A DNA stretch of 23,264 bases from an uncultured Lachnospiraceae bacterium (GCA_937910785.1 CALDLG010000186.1:1-23264), one strand, 5' to 3'. Shown: positions 7,624-14,984, numbered from the stretch's first letter. Program-made: numbers and translations. The notes: generated from the sequence alone by a model not told the origin.

Positions 7624-8628
7624 ATGGGTAAGTTAGCAAATAGTATGAGAAAACAGACGGCAGTCAAAGCGGCAGCGGCGCTTTGTTTCTGTTCCTTACT
7701 GGCCGGGACGGCAATATTCGTCAACGGTATGGAGGAAGCAGAAGAAGCGGCGGAGGTCAAGGCTGCAAGAAGAGCAAAGGAAGTGGATATAGAGGATGTG
7801 CAGCCGGTGGAGATTCCGGAATTAGATCCCTGGCGGCATGATACGGAAGTTCAGATGGAAATCGTAAACGATATGATTCTGAGTGATGTTCCGGCGGCGG
7901 ATTATTCTTATTCTTTTGACAAACAGATTCAGGGGGCGAGAGTCGTAACGAGACCGGAGGACTATGCCGGAGAAAACGGCGGAACCTATCCTGAGGAAAG
8001 CAGGACCAAGAAACCCCTGTTTATAGAGGGGATCGAGGGCGAAGCCATTTATCTGGACGGAAGCTATGGCATTGAGCTGTGCGATATGGCGCCTCTGGAG
8101 GATTCCTATACGATTTCTTTCTGGATGAAGGCGGAGGAGATATACGACTGGTCGCCGTTTCTTGTGATCGGTTCTAATCTGCTGGATGCCAATGTATCAC
8201 AGAATTATATTTCTTTTAATAAGAAAACTTCCGAAGACGGAGAGGACATTGTTCCGATTTTCAATACCATCAATGCATATGCCGGAAATTCCTGTGAGGT
8301 GAAGCCGTCTCAGGAAGTGAAGTCCTGCATTGATCTGAACCGGTGGAATTATATTACGATCCGCGTGGACGGAAGTCAGGTATCGGAAACAGATCCGAGC
8401 AAGGTGATGGCGTATCTGTATGTGAACAGCGAGATGGTCGGATGCAGTGAAGTTTCCAAAATGAGCTTTGACGAAACGAACATGCATGCCTATATCGGGA
8501 TTAACTGTTTCGACAGGCTGTTCCGCGTATGTTACGATGAGCTTCGCATATGGAACTGCCTGTTAGATGAAAACCAGATCAGCCATATGTATCTGGCATA
8601 TACACAGAATAACGAAGAAAACAATTAA
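7624..8628 (+). CDS. Membrane-anchored or secreted LamG/concanavalin-like domain protein
   Basis: The 334-residue protein has one N-terminal hydrophobic segment (about 13-34) after a basic start, acting as a signal peptide or anchor. An acidic linker (about 36-60) follows, then a beta-rich domain of LamG/ConA-like type. Supporting blocks are GEAIYLDGSYGIELCDMAPL, YTISFWMKAEEIYDWSPFLVIG and RVCYDELRIWNCLLDENQI, which match the 'd-Gs-y...s-f-t-i-s-f-W-v-k...D-e-v-r-i-y-n-r-a-L' pattern of LamG_3 proteins. Such domains usually bind glycans and have no catalysis. Neither possible start, ATG 7624 or ATG 7645, has a good ribosome binding site, so the start is uncertain. The gene lies 31 nt after the aconitase-family gene and ends before a terminator at 8666. 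Confidence 0.72.
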   Translation: MGKLANSMRKQTAVKAAAALCFCSLLAGTAIFVNGMEEAEEAAEVKAARRAKEVDIEDVQPVEIPELDPWRHDTEVQMEIVNDMILSDVPAADYSYSFDKQIQGARVVTRPEDYAGENGGTYPEESRTKKPLFIEGIEGEAIYLDGSYGIELCDMAPLEDSYTISFWMKAEEIYDWSPFLVIGSNLLDANVSQNYISFNKKTSEDGEDIVPIFNTINAYAGNSCEVKPSQEVKSCIDLNRWNYITIRVDGSQVSETDPSKVMAYLYVNSEMVGCSEVSKMSFDETNMHAYIGINCFDRLFRVCYDELRIWNCLLDENQISHMYLAYTQNNEENN

Positions 8629-8665
8629 AGAAAAAAGGAAAACCTCCGATATATAAATTACAAGG

Positions 8666-8697
8666 GGTGGCAGTTTTGGCCGAACTGCCGCCTTTTT
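8666..8697 (+). terminator. Rho-independent terminator between the LamG-like and EF-hand-like genes
   Basis: The stem GGTGGCAGTT (8666-8675) pairs with AACTGCCGCC (8683-8692) with one G-U pair and a 7-nt loop. Five T follow at 8693-8697. The next gene starts only 37 nt later and I see no clear promoter between them, so that gene may depend on read-through. Confidence 0.88.
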
Positions 8698-8733
8698 GAA
8701 TTCAAAATATGCGAAAGCAAAAAGGAGGTATCA

Positions 8734-9792
8734 TTGCGAATTAATTCCAGTACGATAGGAATGGAATCCGCCAGAAGTTTTACTTCTGTCACACGAAGAT
8801 CTGCCCGCATGTATAAGGGCAGCGCCAGAAGCATAAAAGCCGGAGGGGGAAATGGATTTCCGGGCGGTTTTCTGGGAATGGGAGATGAGGCACAAAACGC
8901 CGAAGAGAGCAATCATGCGCAGACCAGTTTAAAAGACGTTTCACTTCATTTCCGAAATCTGTCGAATAACGACAGAGTAGCAGCAAGCAGTGAGGAAAAA
9001 GATGCGAGAGAGAACATCAGACAGCATTGCATGAGATTCTTAATGTACCTGCTGTTTGGCGATGAGTACAAAGAAAGGATGGACAGCATCTGGGGAGGCG
9101 GAGATTCGTCTTCCGATACTTATGAGACTTACGGTGTAACGAATTCATATTTTCACAGTGAGTCGGAGACCACATCTTTTTCCACAACAGGAGTTGTAAA
9201 GACTGCGGACGGCAGGGAGATCAGCTTCGGCGTCAACCTGCAGATGAGCAGGAGCTTTACGGAGTATTATTCGGAGAGTCATGATATCGGTATCCTGAAT
9301 TGCACCGATCCACTTGTGATTAACCTGAACGGAAACATTGCCGGTCTTTCCGATCAGACATTTTTCTTTGATCTGGATGGTGACGGCAAGAAGGAGGAAA
9401 TTTCTTCTCTGCAGTCGGGAAGCGGATATCTGGCGCTGGATCTGAACGGGGATGGCGTTATCAACGATGGCAGTGAGCTTTTCGGAACGAAAAGCGGTAA
9501 CGGTTTTGCCGATCTGGCGAAGTACGATGCGGATGGCAACGGCTGGATCGACGAGAATGATGCCATATGGGATAAGCTGTTGATCTGGACAAAGGATGAA
9601 GACGGAAACGATAAACTTTATCATTTGTCGGAAGCGGGAGTAGGCGCAGTCTGTCTGCAGAATGCGGGGACGGAGTTTTCGCTGAATTCCATGAAGGATA
9701 ATCACACGAACGGGGTGATCAGAAATACGGGAATTTTCCTGTATGAAAACGGAAATATCGGGACCGTGCAGCATCTGGACCTGGTAAGGTAG
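8734..9792 (+). CDS. Protein with EF-hand-like calcium-binding loops, TTG start
   Basis: The 352-residue protein starts at TTG, placed by a very strong ribosome binding site, AAAGGAGGT at 8721-8729, 4 nt upstream. It has no signal peptide. The N-terminal 130 residues are Ser/Gly/Arg-rich and look flexible. The C-terminal half carries three D-x-D-x-D-G type loops: DLDGDG (213-218), DLNGDG (236-241, in ALDLNGDGVINDGSELFG) and DADGNGWIDEND (265-276, a near-complete EF-hand loop). These are typical of dockerin/VCBS-like calcium-binding proteins found in many Clostridia and Proteobacteria. The tail, AGVGAVCLQNAGTEFSL, is part of the same conserved family. The function is unknown. I infer a calcium-stabilised fold, possibly exported by a route without a classical leader. 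Confidence 0.78.
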   Translation: MRINSSTIGMESARSFTSVTRRSARMYKGSARSIKAGGGNGFPGGFLGMGDEAQNAEESNHAQTSLKDVSLHFRNLSNNDRVAASSEEKDARENIRQHCMRFLMYLLFGDEYKERMDSIWGGGDSSSDTYETYGVTNSYFHSESETTSFSTTGVVKTADGREISFGVNLQMSRSFTEYYSESHDIGILNCTDPLVINLNGNIAGLSDQTFFFDLDGDGKKEEISSLQSGSGYLALDLNGDGVINDGSELFGTKSGNGFADLAKYDADGNGWIDENDAIWDKLLIWTKDEDGNDKLYHLSEAGVGAVCLQNAGTEFSLNSMKDNHTNGVIRNTGIFLYENGNIGTVQHLDLVR

Positions 9793-9804
9793 TTTTTTCA
9801 TGAA

Positions 9805-9833
9805 GTATGAACAGGGACACTCTTACATACAAT
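9805..9833 (+). promoter_or_regulatory. Predicted sigma-E (mother-cell) promoter of spoIID
   Basis: The -10 box CATACAAT (9826-9833) matches the Bacillus/Clostridium sigma-E consensus. The -35-like GTATGAA (9805-9811) is an imperfect match, 14 bp upstream, which is the usual sigma-E spacing. spoIID is a classic sigma-E target. The start of spoIID is 18 nt downstream of the -10 box. Confidence 0.78.
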
Positions 9834-9848
9834 GAAGAAGAGGTGTCC
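9814..9848 (+). other. Hairpin that could cover the spoIID ribosome binding site
   Basis: GGGACAC (9814-9820) plus TCTT can pair with AAGA and GTGTCCT (ending at 9848) across a single bulged G. The 3' arm holds the AAGAGGTG ribosome binding site of spoIID. The sigma-E -10 box lies in the loop, so a transcript started at that promoter would begin inside the hairpin and lose the 5' arm. The structure could therefore act only on read-through RNA from upstream, keeping spoIID silent outside sporulation. This is inference from pairing alone. Confidence 0.35.
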
Positions 9849-9850
9849 TG

Positions 9851-10861
9851 ATGAATATATTTAGAATCGTCCAACCAAGAACAAACAAAAGGAAGCAGGA
9901 GAACAGCCCTTATCGGGATATTCCTGCGGTTCTTTTGTTTGTTTTTTTGCTTCCCTATGTGGTTTCCTGCCTGTGGGGACATGTCGGGGAGGAAACTGCC
10001 GTTCTGGCAGAAAAAAAGGAAGAAGAGACAGCATGGATTGACAGGAACTACGAGGTGGTGCTTGCCGGAAACTGGGGAAAAAAGAGGATGACCATGCAGG
10101 AATATCTGATCCGCAGGCTGGAGATGATTATGCCGATGGAAAATGATAGCGGAATCGATTATGAACCGGAAGCGCTGAAGGCGCAGGCGGTGCTTCTCAG
10201 AACGGAGCTGTGGGCGCTTTTTTCTGAAGCCGGAGAACCTGTCGTATTGCAGGAAAATGCGATGCTATACTACGGCGATGAGATGGAAGCCGACGAAGAA
10301 GAAAGTCCTTACCGGGAGGCTGTGCTTGAAACGGATGGAATTTTCCTTTCTTATGAAGGGAAACCGGTTAAAGCGGCCTTTTTCCCGATCAGTAACGGAC
10401 AGACAAGAAGTGCGAAGGAGGCTCTTGGCAGTGAAGAATATCCTTATCTTGTCAGTGTGGACTGCGGCCGGGATATTACGGCATGGGATTATCAGAGTCA
10501 GGTCGTAATGTCCGGAGAGGAATATAGTGCACTGGCGGCGGAGCTTTTCAATGCGTCCGGAACGGTTCCGGAATTACGCAGGCCCCCGGAACTGCTTTAT
10601 GACAGCGCCGGATATGTGACGGAGGTGGTGCTTGACGGGCAGCGCTGCAGCGGAGAATCTTTTCGTGAAACATTTGGTCTTAACTCAGCCAGTTTCCGGA
10701 TCGAATGGGAAGAAAATGAAGTGATATTCCATGTAAAGGGAAAAGGACATGGGTTCGGCATGAGTCAGTTCGGAGCAAATATAAAGGCCGGGGACGGAGA
10801 AGCATTTGACAAAATTTTGACCGATTACTTTTTTCAGGCAGAATTAGTAAAAATTGAATAA
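9851..10861 (+). CDS. spoIID: Stage II sporulation protein D (SpoIID/LytB family)
   Basis: The 336-residue protein has one N-terminal transmembrane helix (about 25-43) and an extracytoplasmic SpoIID domain. In the family this is a lytic transglycosylase of the engulfment machinery that thins septal peptidoglycan in the mother cell. Seen here: MTMQEYLIRRL (80-90); YEPEALKAQAVLLRTEL (104-120), where E107 fits the essential acidic residue; FPISNGQTRSAKEAL; and the C-terminal VKGKGHGFGMSQFGAN signature (GHG at about 299-301). The usual 'AQAVAART' is AQAVLLRT, a small change. Start ATG 9851 has AAGAGGTG just upstream. A sigma-E-type promoter precedes it and a spoIIQ-like gene follows 83 nt later, the order seen in many Clostridia. 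Confidence 0.93.
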   Translation: MNIFRIVQPRTNKRKQENSPYRDIPAVLLFVFLLPYVVSCLWGHVGEETAVLAEKKEEETAWIDRNYEVVLAGNWGKKRMTMQEYLIRRLEMIMPMENDSGIDYEPEALKAQAVLLRTELWALFSEAGEPVVLQENAMLYYGDEMEADEEESPYREAVLETDGIFLSYEGKPVKAAFFPISNGQTRSAKEALGSEEYPYLVSVDCGRDITAWDYQSQVVMSGEEYSALAAELFNASGTVPELRRPPELLYDSAGYVTEVVLDGQRCSGESFRETFGLNSASFRIEWEENEVIFHVKGKGHGFGMSQFGANIKAGDGEAFDKILTDYFFQAELVKIE

Positions 10862-10883
10862 TGTGTCAGATTCGGGAAAGAAT
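10856..10883 (+). promoter_or_regulatory. Weak candidate sigma-F (forespore) promoter of the spoIIQ-like gene
   Basis: GGAAAGAAT (10875-10883) fits the GGnnAnAnT pattern of sigma-F -10 elements. GAATA (10856-10860) is a one-mismatch -35 but is only 14 bp away instead of about 16. spoIIQ is a sigma-F gene in model sporeformers, which is why I looked here. The match is marginal. Confidence 0.3.
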
Positions 10884-10944
10884 AAACACCAGAAAATAAT
10901 TTCTCAAAAAATCCGGAAGGATAACAGGAGGCAAAGTTGGAGTT

Positions 10945-11919
10945 ATGAGTATGAGAAGAAATAGAAATGGTGTCAGGAAAGAACGAATCATTATGCTTGC
11001 GTCGTCGGCGCTCGTGCTGACCGCGCTGACAGTGACCGGGGTGTTTGTCAGAAGTAACCGCGCCAAAACCGGAGAGAACAATGTGCTGGACTTCAGCGCA
11101 ATCGAGAGTGGTGCGGAGGAAACCGCAGAGAATACAACTCCCGGAGATGACATGGGAACGCTGTTTACGGAAGTGGGAACCGATGATCTGGATTATGATC
11201 CCTTTTTCCAGGAAGCGAATTCCGTCAACGTAGAAAATGCGGGGACGGTGGATGAGAGTAAGAAGAACACTGAAAAGACGGCTCCGGAGAGCGGAGAGAA
11301 TCCGGAGGACAAGCCTGCGGAGAAATCCGGGGAAGAATCGTCGGCGGAAACAAAGAGCGGCAAAGAGGAGCCTGAAAAGCAGGAAGAAAAGAACAATGCT
11401 GACGCGGGAGCGGAAGAGGGAATGTTCCATGAGTCTGTGGAGACGGCAGAGGAAATGCCTGCTGATACGGAAGCAATTGCGACTGCGGTACAGCCCGTAT
11501 TGGATTTCGGCGATGAGGATAATCTCGTATGGCCCATCGTAGGGGATATCCTGATCAATTACAGCATGGACAAGACCATATATTTTCCCACACTTCAACA
11601 GTATAAGTATCATCCTGCAATCGTTATTTCCGCAACTGAGGGAGAAACGATTACGGCGGCGGCCGAAGGAAGAGTCGCTTCGGTATCCTATGACCCACAG
11701 CTTGGAAATACGGTTGTCATGGATTTGGGAAATCAGTATGAGCTGACCTACGGACAGCTTGAAAATATTACAGTGAGCGAAGGAAGCTATGTCGTAACCG
11801 GAGATATTATCGGTACCGTAGCGTCTCCCACAAAATATTACAGTATGGAAGGCGCGAATGTGTATTTTAAGCTGACAAAAGACGGTGAACCGGTAAACCC
11901 GATGACCAGACTGAACTAG
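10945..11919 (+). CDS. spoIIQ: SpoIIQ-like engulfment protein with a degenerate LytM (M23) domain
   Basis: The 324-residue protein has a short basic N terminus, one transmembrane helix (about 15-36), a long acidic Glu/Lys/Ser-rich linker (about 55-180) and a C-terminal LytM/M23 fold (about 195-320). SpoIIQ in the forespore membrane docks to SpoIIIAH to form the channel across the septum. Of the four usual zinc ligands only the first survives: H223 in YHPAIVI, but the Asp of H-x-x-x-D is V227, YGHL has become YGQL (Q271), and H-L-H-F has become N305-V-Y307-F. It should therefore be a structural, non-peptidase version. The start is ambiguous: CAGGAGG (10926-10931) is 13 nt before ATG 10945, while ATG 10951 has TTGGAG 8 nt upstream. 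Identity rests on fold, topology and the spoIID neighbour. Confidence 0.78.
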   Translation: MSMRRNRNGVRKERIIMLASSALVLTALTVTGVFVRSNRAKTGENNVLDFSAIESGAEETAENTTPGDDMGTLFTEVGTDDLDYDPFFQEANSVNVENAGTVDESKKNTEKTAPESGENPEDKPAEKSGEESSAETKSGKEEPEKQEEKNNADAGAEEGMFHESVETAEEMPADTEAIATAVQPVLDFGDEDNLVWPIVGDILINYSMDKTIYFPTLQQYKYHPAIVISATEGETITAAAEGRVASVSYDPQLGNTVVMDLGNQYELTYGQLENITVSEGSYVVTGDIIGTVASPTKYYSMEGANVYFKLTKDGEPVNPMTRLN

Positions 11920-11937
11920 GAAAGTGAAATCGGAAAA

Positions 11938-13107
11938 ATGCTGACGATCATTCATGGAAAAATCATTACGATGGCGGATAAAGACTATGAGGACGGTTTT
12001 TTACAGATCGAGCATGGAAAAATTACCGCGATCGGTGATATGTCCGATTGTCAGGTAAAAAAGGGCGGCAAGGGAGTCCTGTGTGCGGACGGAAATCTCG
12101 TGATGCCGGGAATCATAGAGGCGCACTGCCATATGGGAATTACCGAGGAAAAGAAAGGGGCGGAAGGGGACGACTGTAATGAAAGCGTCGACCCCGTTAC
12201 GCCTTATCTGCGGGCAGTGGATGCGATCAATCCGATGGATGCGGCATTTGACGATGCCCTGCGGGCTGGGATCACTTCCGCAATGGTCGGTCCGGGAAGC
12301 TCCAATGTGGTGGGCGGTCAGTTTGCATTTATCAAGACGCATGGAAGATGTATCGACCGGATGATCGTGAAAGCGCCGGCCGCTATGAAAATAGCCTTCG
12401 GAGAAAATCCGAAGGTAAATTATTCCGGTCAGAATGTATCTCCGGCTACCCGGATGGCTATTGCGGCGACGCTGCGGCAGGAGCTTTTTCTGGCAAAAGA
12501 ATATCAGCGCAGAAGAATGACGGATCAGAGTCAGGAAAAAGATTTCCGGTACGAATGCTGGCTTCCGGTGCTGGAGGGAAAGATTCCGTTAAAAGCGCAT
12601 GTGCATCGCGCGGACGATATCCTGACGGCAATTCGGATTGCCAAAGAGTTTGGATTGTCCATGACATTAGATCATTGCAGCGAAGGGCATCTGATTGCGG
12701 AAGAGATCAAAGAAAGCGGATTCCCGGCGATTGTCGGTCCGGATATGGCGAGCAGAAACAAGATTGAGGTGCAGAATATGGCATTTAAAACAGTGGGAAT
12801 TCTGAACCGTCAGGGAATCTGCACGGCGATAACAACCGATCATCCGGTTTCCATGATACAGTTTCTTCCCATCTGTGCGGGGCTGGCGGTGAAATCGGGA
12901 CTGCCCGCCGCGGAAGGACTGCGTTCGATCACGATCAATGCCGCCAGGATCTGTGGGACCGCCGACCGGGTCGGGAGCCTGGAGATCGGTAAAGACGGAG
13001 ACGTCGTGATCTTCGACGGCAATCCGTTGGAAGTATTTACCAGAGCATTATGTACAATTATAGACGGAAAAGTTGTCTACCGTGATGAAAACGCAGATTT
13101 TTTATGA
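11938..13107 (+). CDS. Metal-dependent amidohydrolase (imidazolonepropionase-like)
   Basis: The 389-residue cytoplasmic protein is of the amidohydrolase superfamily. It has the N-terminal beta strand segment, MPGIIEAHCHMG with H63 and H65, AHVHRADD with H221 and H223, LDHCSEGH with H246, and TTDHPV with D301, which together form the standard metal site. The C-terminal GTADRVGSLEIGKDGDVVIFDGNPL is the usual return of the small beta domain. Relatives are annotated as imidazolonepropionase-like or proline dipeptidase-like hydrolases; the substrate cannot be chosen. The gene starts 18 nt after the spoIIQ-like stop codon, with AGGAAAGTG as its ribosome binding site, so it may share a transcript with the sporulation genes. 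No histidine-degradation genes are nearby. Confidence 0.87.
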   Translation: MLTIIHGKIITMADKDYEDGFLQIEHGKITAIGDMSDCQVKKGGKGVLCADGNLVMPGIIEAHCHMGITEEKKGAEGDDCNESVDPVTPYLRAVDAINPMDAAFDDALRAGITSAMVGPGSSNVVGGQFAFIKTHGRCIDRMIVKAPAAMKIAFGENPKVNYSGQNVSPATRMAIAATLRQELFLAKEYQRRRMTDQSQEKDFRYECWLPVLEGKIPLKAHVHRADDILTAIRIAKEFGLSMTLDHCSEGHLIAEEIKESGFPAIVGPDMASRNKIEVQNMAFKTVGILNRQGICTAITTDHPVSMIQFLPICAGLAVKSGLPAAEGLRSITINAARICGTADRVGSLEIGKDGDVVIFDGNPLEVFTRALCTIIDGKVVYRDENADFL

Positions 13108-13113
13108 TATAAT
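13105..13113 (+). promoter_or_regulatory. Extended -10 promoter in front of the structured leader
   Basis: TGATATAAT (TG, one base, then TATAAT at 13108-13113) is a perfect extended -10 element placed directly after the amidohydrolase stop codon. No good -35 is seen, which extended -10 promoters do not need. Transcription would begin near 13120, just where the structured repeat starts. Confidence 0.6.
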
Positions 13114-13118
13114 ATGCG

Positions 13119-13261
13119 AAAGGAAAAACAAGCGGCTGCGAAGCAGACATTTGTTTTTCCTGAGCATAGAACGAGCAAAAGTCCGAAGAAATCGGACAAA
13201 GAGCGCGAAGCGCGGTTTTGCGAGTCTATTGCCCGCAAAGGAAAAACAAGCGGCTGCGAAG
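13119..13261 (+). repeat. Structured intergenic element: 25-bp direct repeat plus nested inverted repeats
   Basis: The same 25 bases occur at 13119-13143 and 13237-13261. An inverted copy of their AGGAAAAACAA core lies between them, at 13151-13161. The block 13151-13180 is moreover an imperfect inverted copy of 13216-13249, so the core forms a large hairpin. Inside it are small perfect hairpins: GTCCGA/TCGGAC (13181-13197), GCGC-GAA-GCGC (13203-13213) and TTTGCG/CGCAAA (13217-13239). The arm at 13151-13161 can pair with either direct-repeat copy, giving two mutually exclusive folds. It lies wholly between an extended -10 promoter and the GH9-like lipoprotein gene. It could be a small non-coding mobile repeat (REP/MITE type) or a structured RNA leader. 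No known riboswitch is recognised. Confidence 0.75.
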
Positions 13262-13289
13262 GCTATAAGGCAGCTGCATGGGGGAGTAT

Positions 13290-14894
13290 ATGAAGAAAAA
13301 ATATTTTGCCGGAATCCTGACGATAATCGCATGTTCGGCAGCTCTTTTTGGCTGTGCGGAAACAGGAGATCTGTCAACGTCCGGAAAAGGACAGCAGACA
13401 CAGGAAGAAGAGATTGTCAGTCTGGGACTTACGCCGGAGTTTAATTATGATGTACCGGTCAATCTGCCGGATATCATTGTCGATCAGGTCGGCTATGCCG
13501 AAAACAGTAATAAAATTGCAGTATTTCGTGGAGAAATGCTGCCGGATACATACGAGCTTATTGATGCCGAAACAGAAGAAATCGTCTATACGGGCACCGT
13601 CAAAGAGAAAGGATATAACGAGGCCACCGGTGAAAATATCAGTTACGGAGATTTTACGGAATTTAAGACGCCGGGAACCTATTATCTACAGACGGAAATT
13701 ATCGGTCAGTCCTATCCGTTTGTGATCGATGAAAATCCTTATGCGGGCATTTTTGAAGCGGCTTTAAAGCTCTTCTATTATAACCGCTGCGGTCTGACGC
13801 TGTCGCTTGACATGGCCGGCGACGCGGCGCATAATGCCTGTCATACCAAACTTGCCGTTTTAAAGGAGGATGCCAGCGTACAGCTTGACGTATCGGGAGG
13901 CTGGCATATCGACGAGAATGGAACCAGAAATGTGACGGACGCCTGTCAGGCGGTAAATACGCTATTACTTGCCTATGAGCTGTACGGAGAAGTATTTACG
14001 GATGATATCGGGATTCCGGAAAGTGGAAACGGGATTCCCGACCTGATGGACGAAGTAAAATACGAAATAGAATGGCTGCTGAAAATGCAGGATGCCGCGA
14101 GCGGCGCGGTATATGCTTCGGTCGGTTCCATAGAGAATTCGGGCTCGGCCTATCAGCTGTATGTCGAAGCTGTTACGATGGATGCCACGATTCAGTTTGC
14201 AGCTTCCATGGCCAAGTTCAGTTATCTGTACCAGAATTATGACAGAGAATTTGCGACGATCTGCCTGAAGGCAGCCGACAGGGCTTACCGCTATACGGGT
14301 CAGTATCTGGATGATGTGACGCCGGAGGCGTATTTTTATGCTGCGGCTGAGCTATATCGTGCAACGGGAGCCGTCCAGTATCGGAATACGGTGCACCAGT
14401 ATCTGACCGGTGAAAAGGAACTGAACATGGATAATGATTATGTTTTCTGGGGAAGCGTTGTCTATATGTCCACCAAACAACAGGTAGATGTAAATCTGTG
14501 CGAAACGGTGATGAAGAAGCTGCTTTCCGATGGGGAGCAGATATCCTATGATTCTAAGAAATCCAAATATTTTACGGAAGGAAACAAAGAGCAGGACAAT
14601 AACTGTGAGCTGCTCCGGAAAATGGTCCGTCTGGCGGTGGTCGATCATGTGATTACCAATCATGAATATATGATGGTTCTGGAGAATCATCTGCATTATT
14701 TTCTTGGAAGAAATTCGCTGTGCATCAGTTATATAGATGATGTGGGAAGTCGGAATTTCGCACAGGTTGACGAGCGGATGGGGATTATGAAGCAGATGGG
14801 TCACGATGCGGAGCTGATCGTCCTGCTGAGCGCGGTTCAGGCTGATCTGCGTACGGTAGAGGAAAGCAGGCAGGAAGGCTTAAAGGAATCCTGA
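13290..14894 (+). CDS. GH9-fold lipoprotein with replaced catalytic aspartates
   Basis: The start is set at ATG 13290, preceded by GGGGGAG, because it gives a clean lipoprotein leader: MKKKYFAGILTIIACSAALFGC, Cys 22. The 534-residue protein follows the layout of GH9 endoglucanases: an N-terminal Ig-like domain (about 60-148: LPDIIVDQVGYAENSNKIAVF), then an (alpha/alpha)6 domain with IPESGNGIPDLMDEVKYEIEW (242-262), LLKMQDAASGAVY and HYFLGRNSLCISY (469-481). At the site that should read WYDAGDYG, holding the two catalytic Asp, it reads WHIDENGT (205-212), so both are gone. The stretch with the HHR motif before the proton donor is also missing; E508 might occupy the donor position. I infer a surface glycan-binding or otherwise repurposed protein rather than an active cellulase. 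Confidence 0.82.
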   Translation: MKKKYFAGILTIIACSAALFGCAETGDLSTSGKGQQTQEEEIVSLGLTPEFNYDVPVNLPDIIVDQVGYAENSNKIAVFRGEMLPDTYELIDAETEEIVYTGTVKEKGYNEATGENISYGDFTEFKTPGTYYLQTEIIGQSYPFVIDENPYAGIFEAALKLFYYNRCGLTLSLDMAGDAAHNACHTKLAVLKEDASVQLDVSGGWHIDENGTRNVTDACQAVNTLLLAYELYGEVFTDDIGIPESGNGIPDLMDEVKYEIEWLLKMQDAASGAVYASVGSIENSGSAYQLYVEAVTMDATIQFAASMAKFSYLYQNYDREFATICLKAADRAYRYTGQYLDDVTPEAYFYAAAELYRATGAVQYRNTVHQYLTGEKELNMDNDYVFWGSVVYMSTKQQVDVNLCETVMKKLLSDGEQISYDSKKSKYFTEGNKEQDNNCELLRKMVRLAVVDHVITNHEYMMVLENHLHYFLGRNSLCISYIDDVGSRNFAQVDERMGIMKQMGHDAELIVLLSAVQADLRTVEESRQEGLKES

Positions 14895-14948
14895 CAGTCG
14901 TTCCGGGAGGGAGAGTTTTGAGCGTTTTGGCATCTCATGAAAGTTCCA

Positions 14949-14979
14949 TTTCAATCCATTGAAAGTTGAATCCATTGAA
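14949..14979 (+). repeat. Small palindrome and direct repeat
   Basis: TTTCAAT-CC-ATTGAAA (14949-14964) is a perfect inverted repeat. AATCCATTGAA appears at 14953-14963 and again at 14969-14979, 16 bp apart. It lies between the GH9-like stop codon and the convergent terminator. Its significance is unknown. Confidence 0.5.
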
Positions 14980-14984
14980 TAGGA

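Noticed and set aside
10834..11955. Long open frame on the minus strand opposite the spoIIQ-like and amidohydrolase starts
   Set aside because: It is the antisense of clear genes, its His/Arg/Phe-rich translation resembles no family, and it has no ribosome binding site. The same holds for the minus-strand frames opposite pyrC (16459-17331) and the acyltransferase gene (3090-3881).
13119..13261. tRNA, T-box or known riboswitch
   Set aside because: No cloverleaf, T-box core or recognised riboswitch pattern could be matched, so it is reported only as a structured repeat.
13278..13289. ATG 13278 as the start of the GH9-like lipoprotein
   Set aside because: It would add MGEY before the signal peptide, and its bases overlap the ribosome binding site GGGGGAG that serves ATG 13290.
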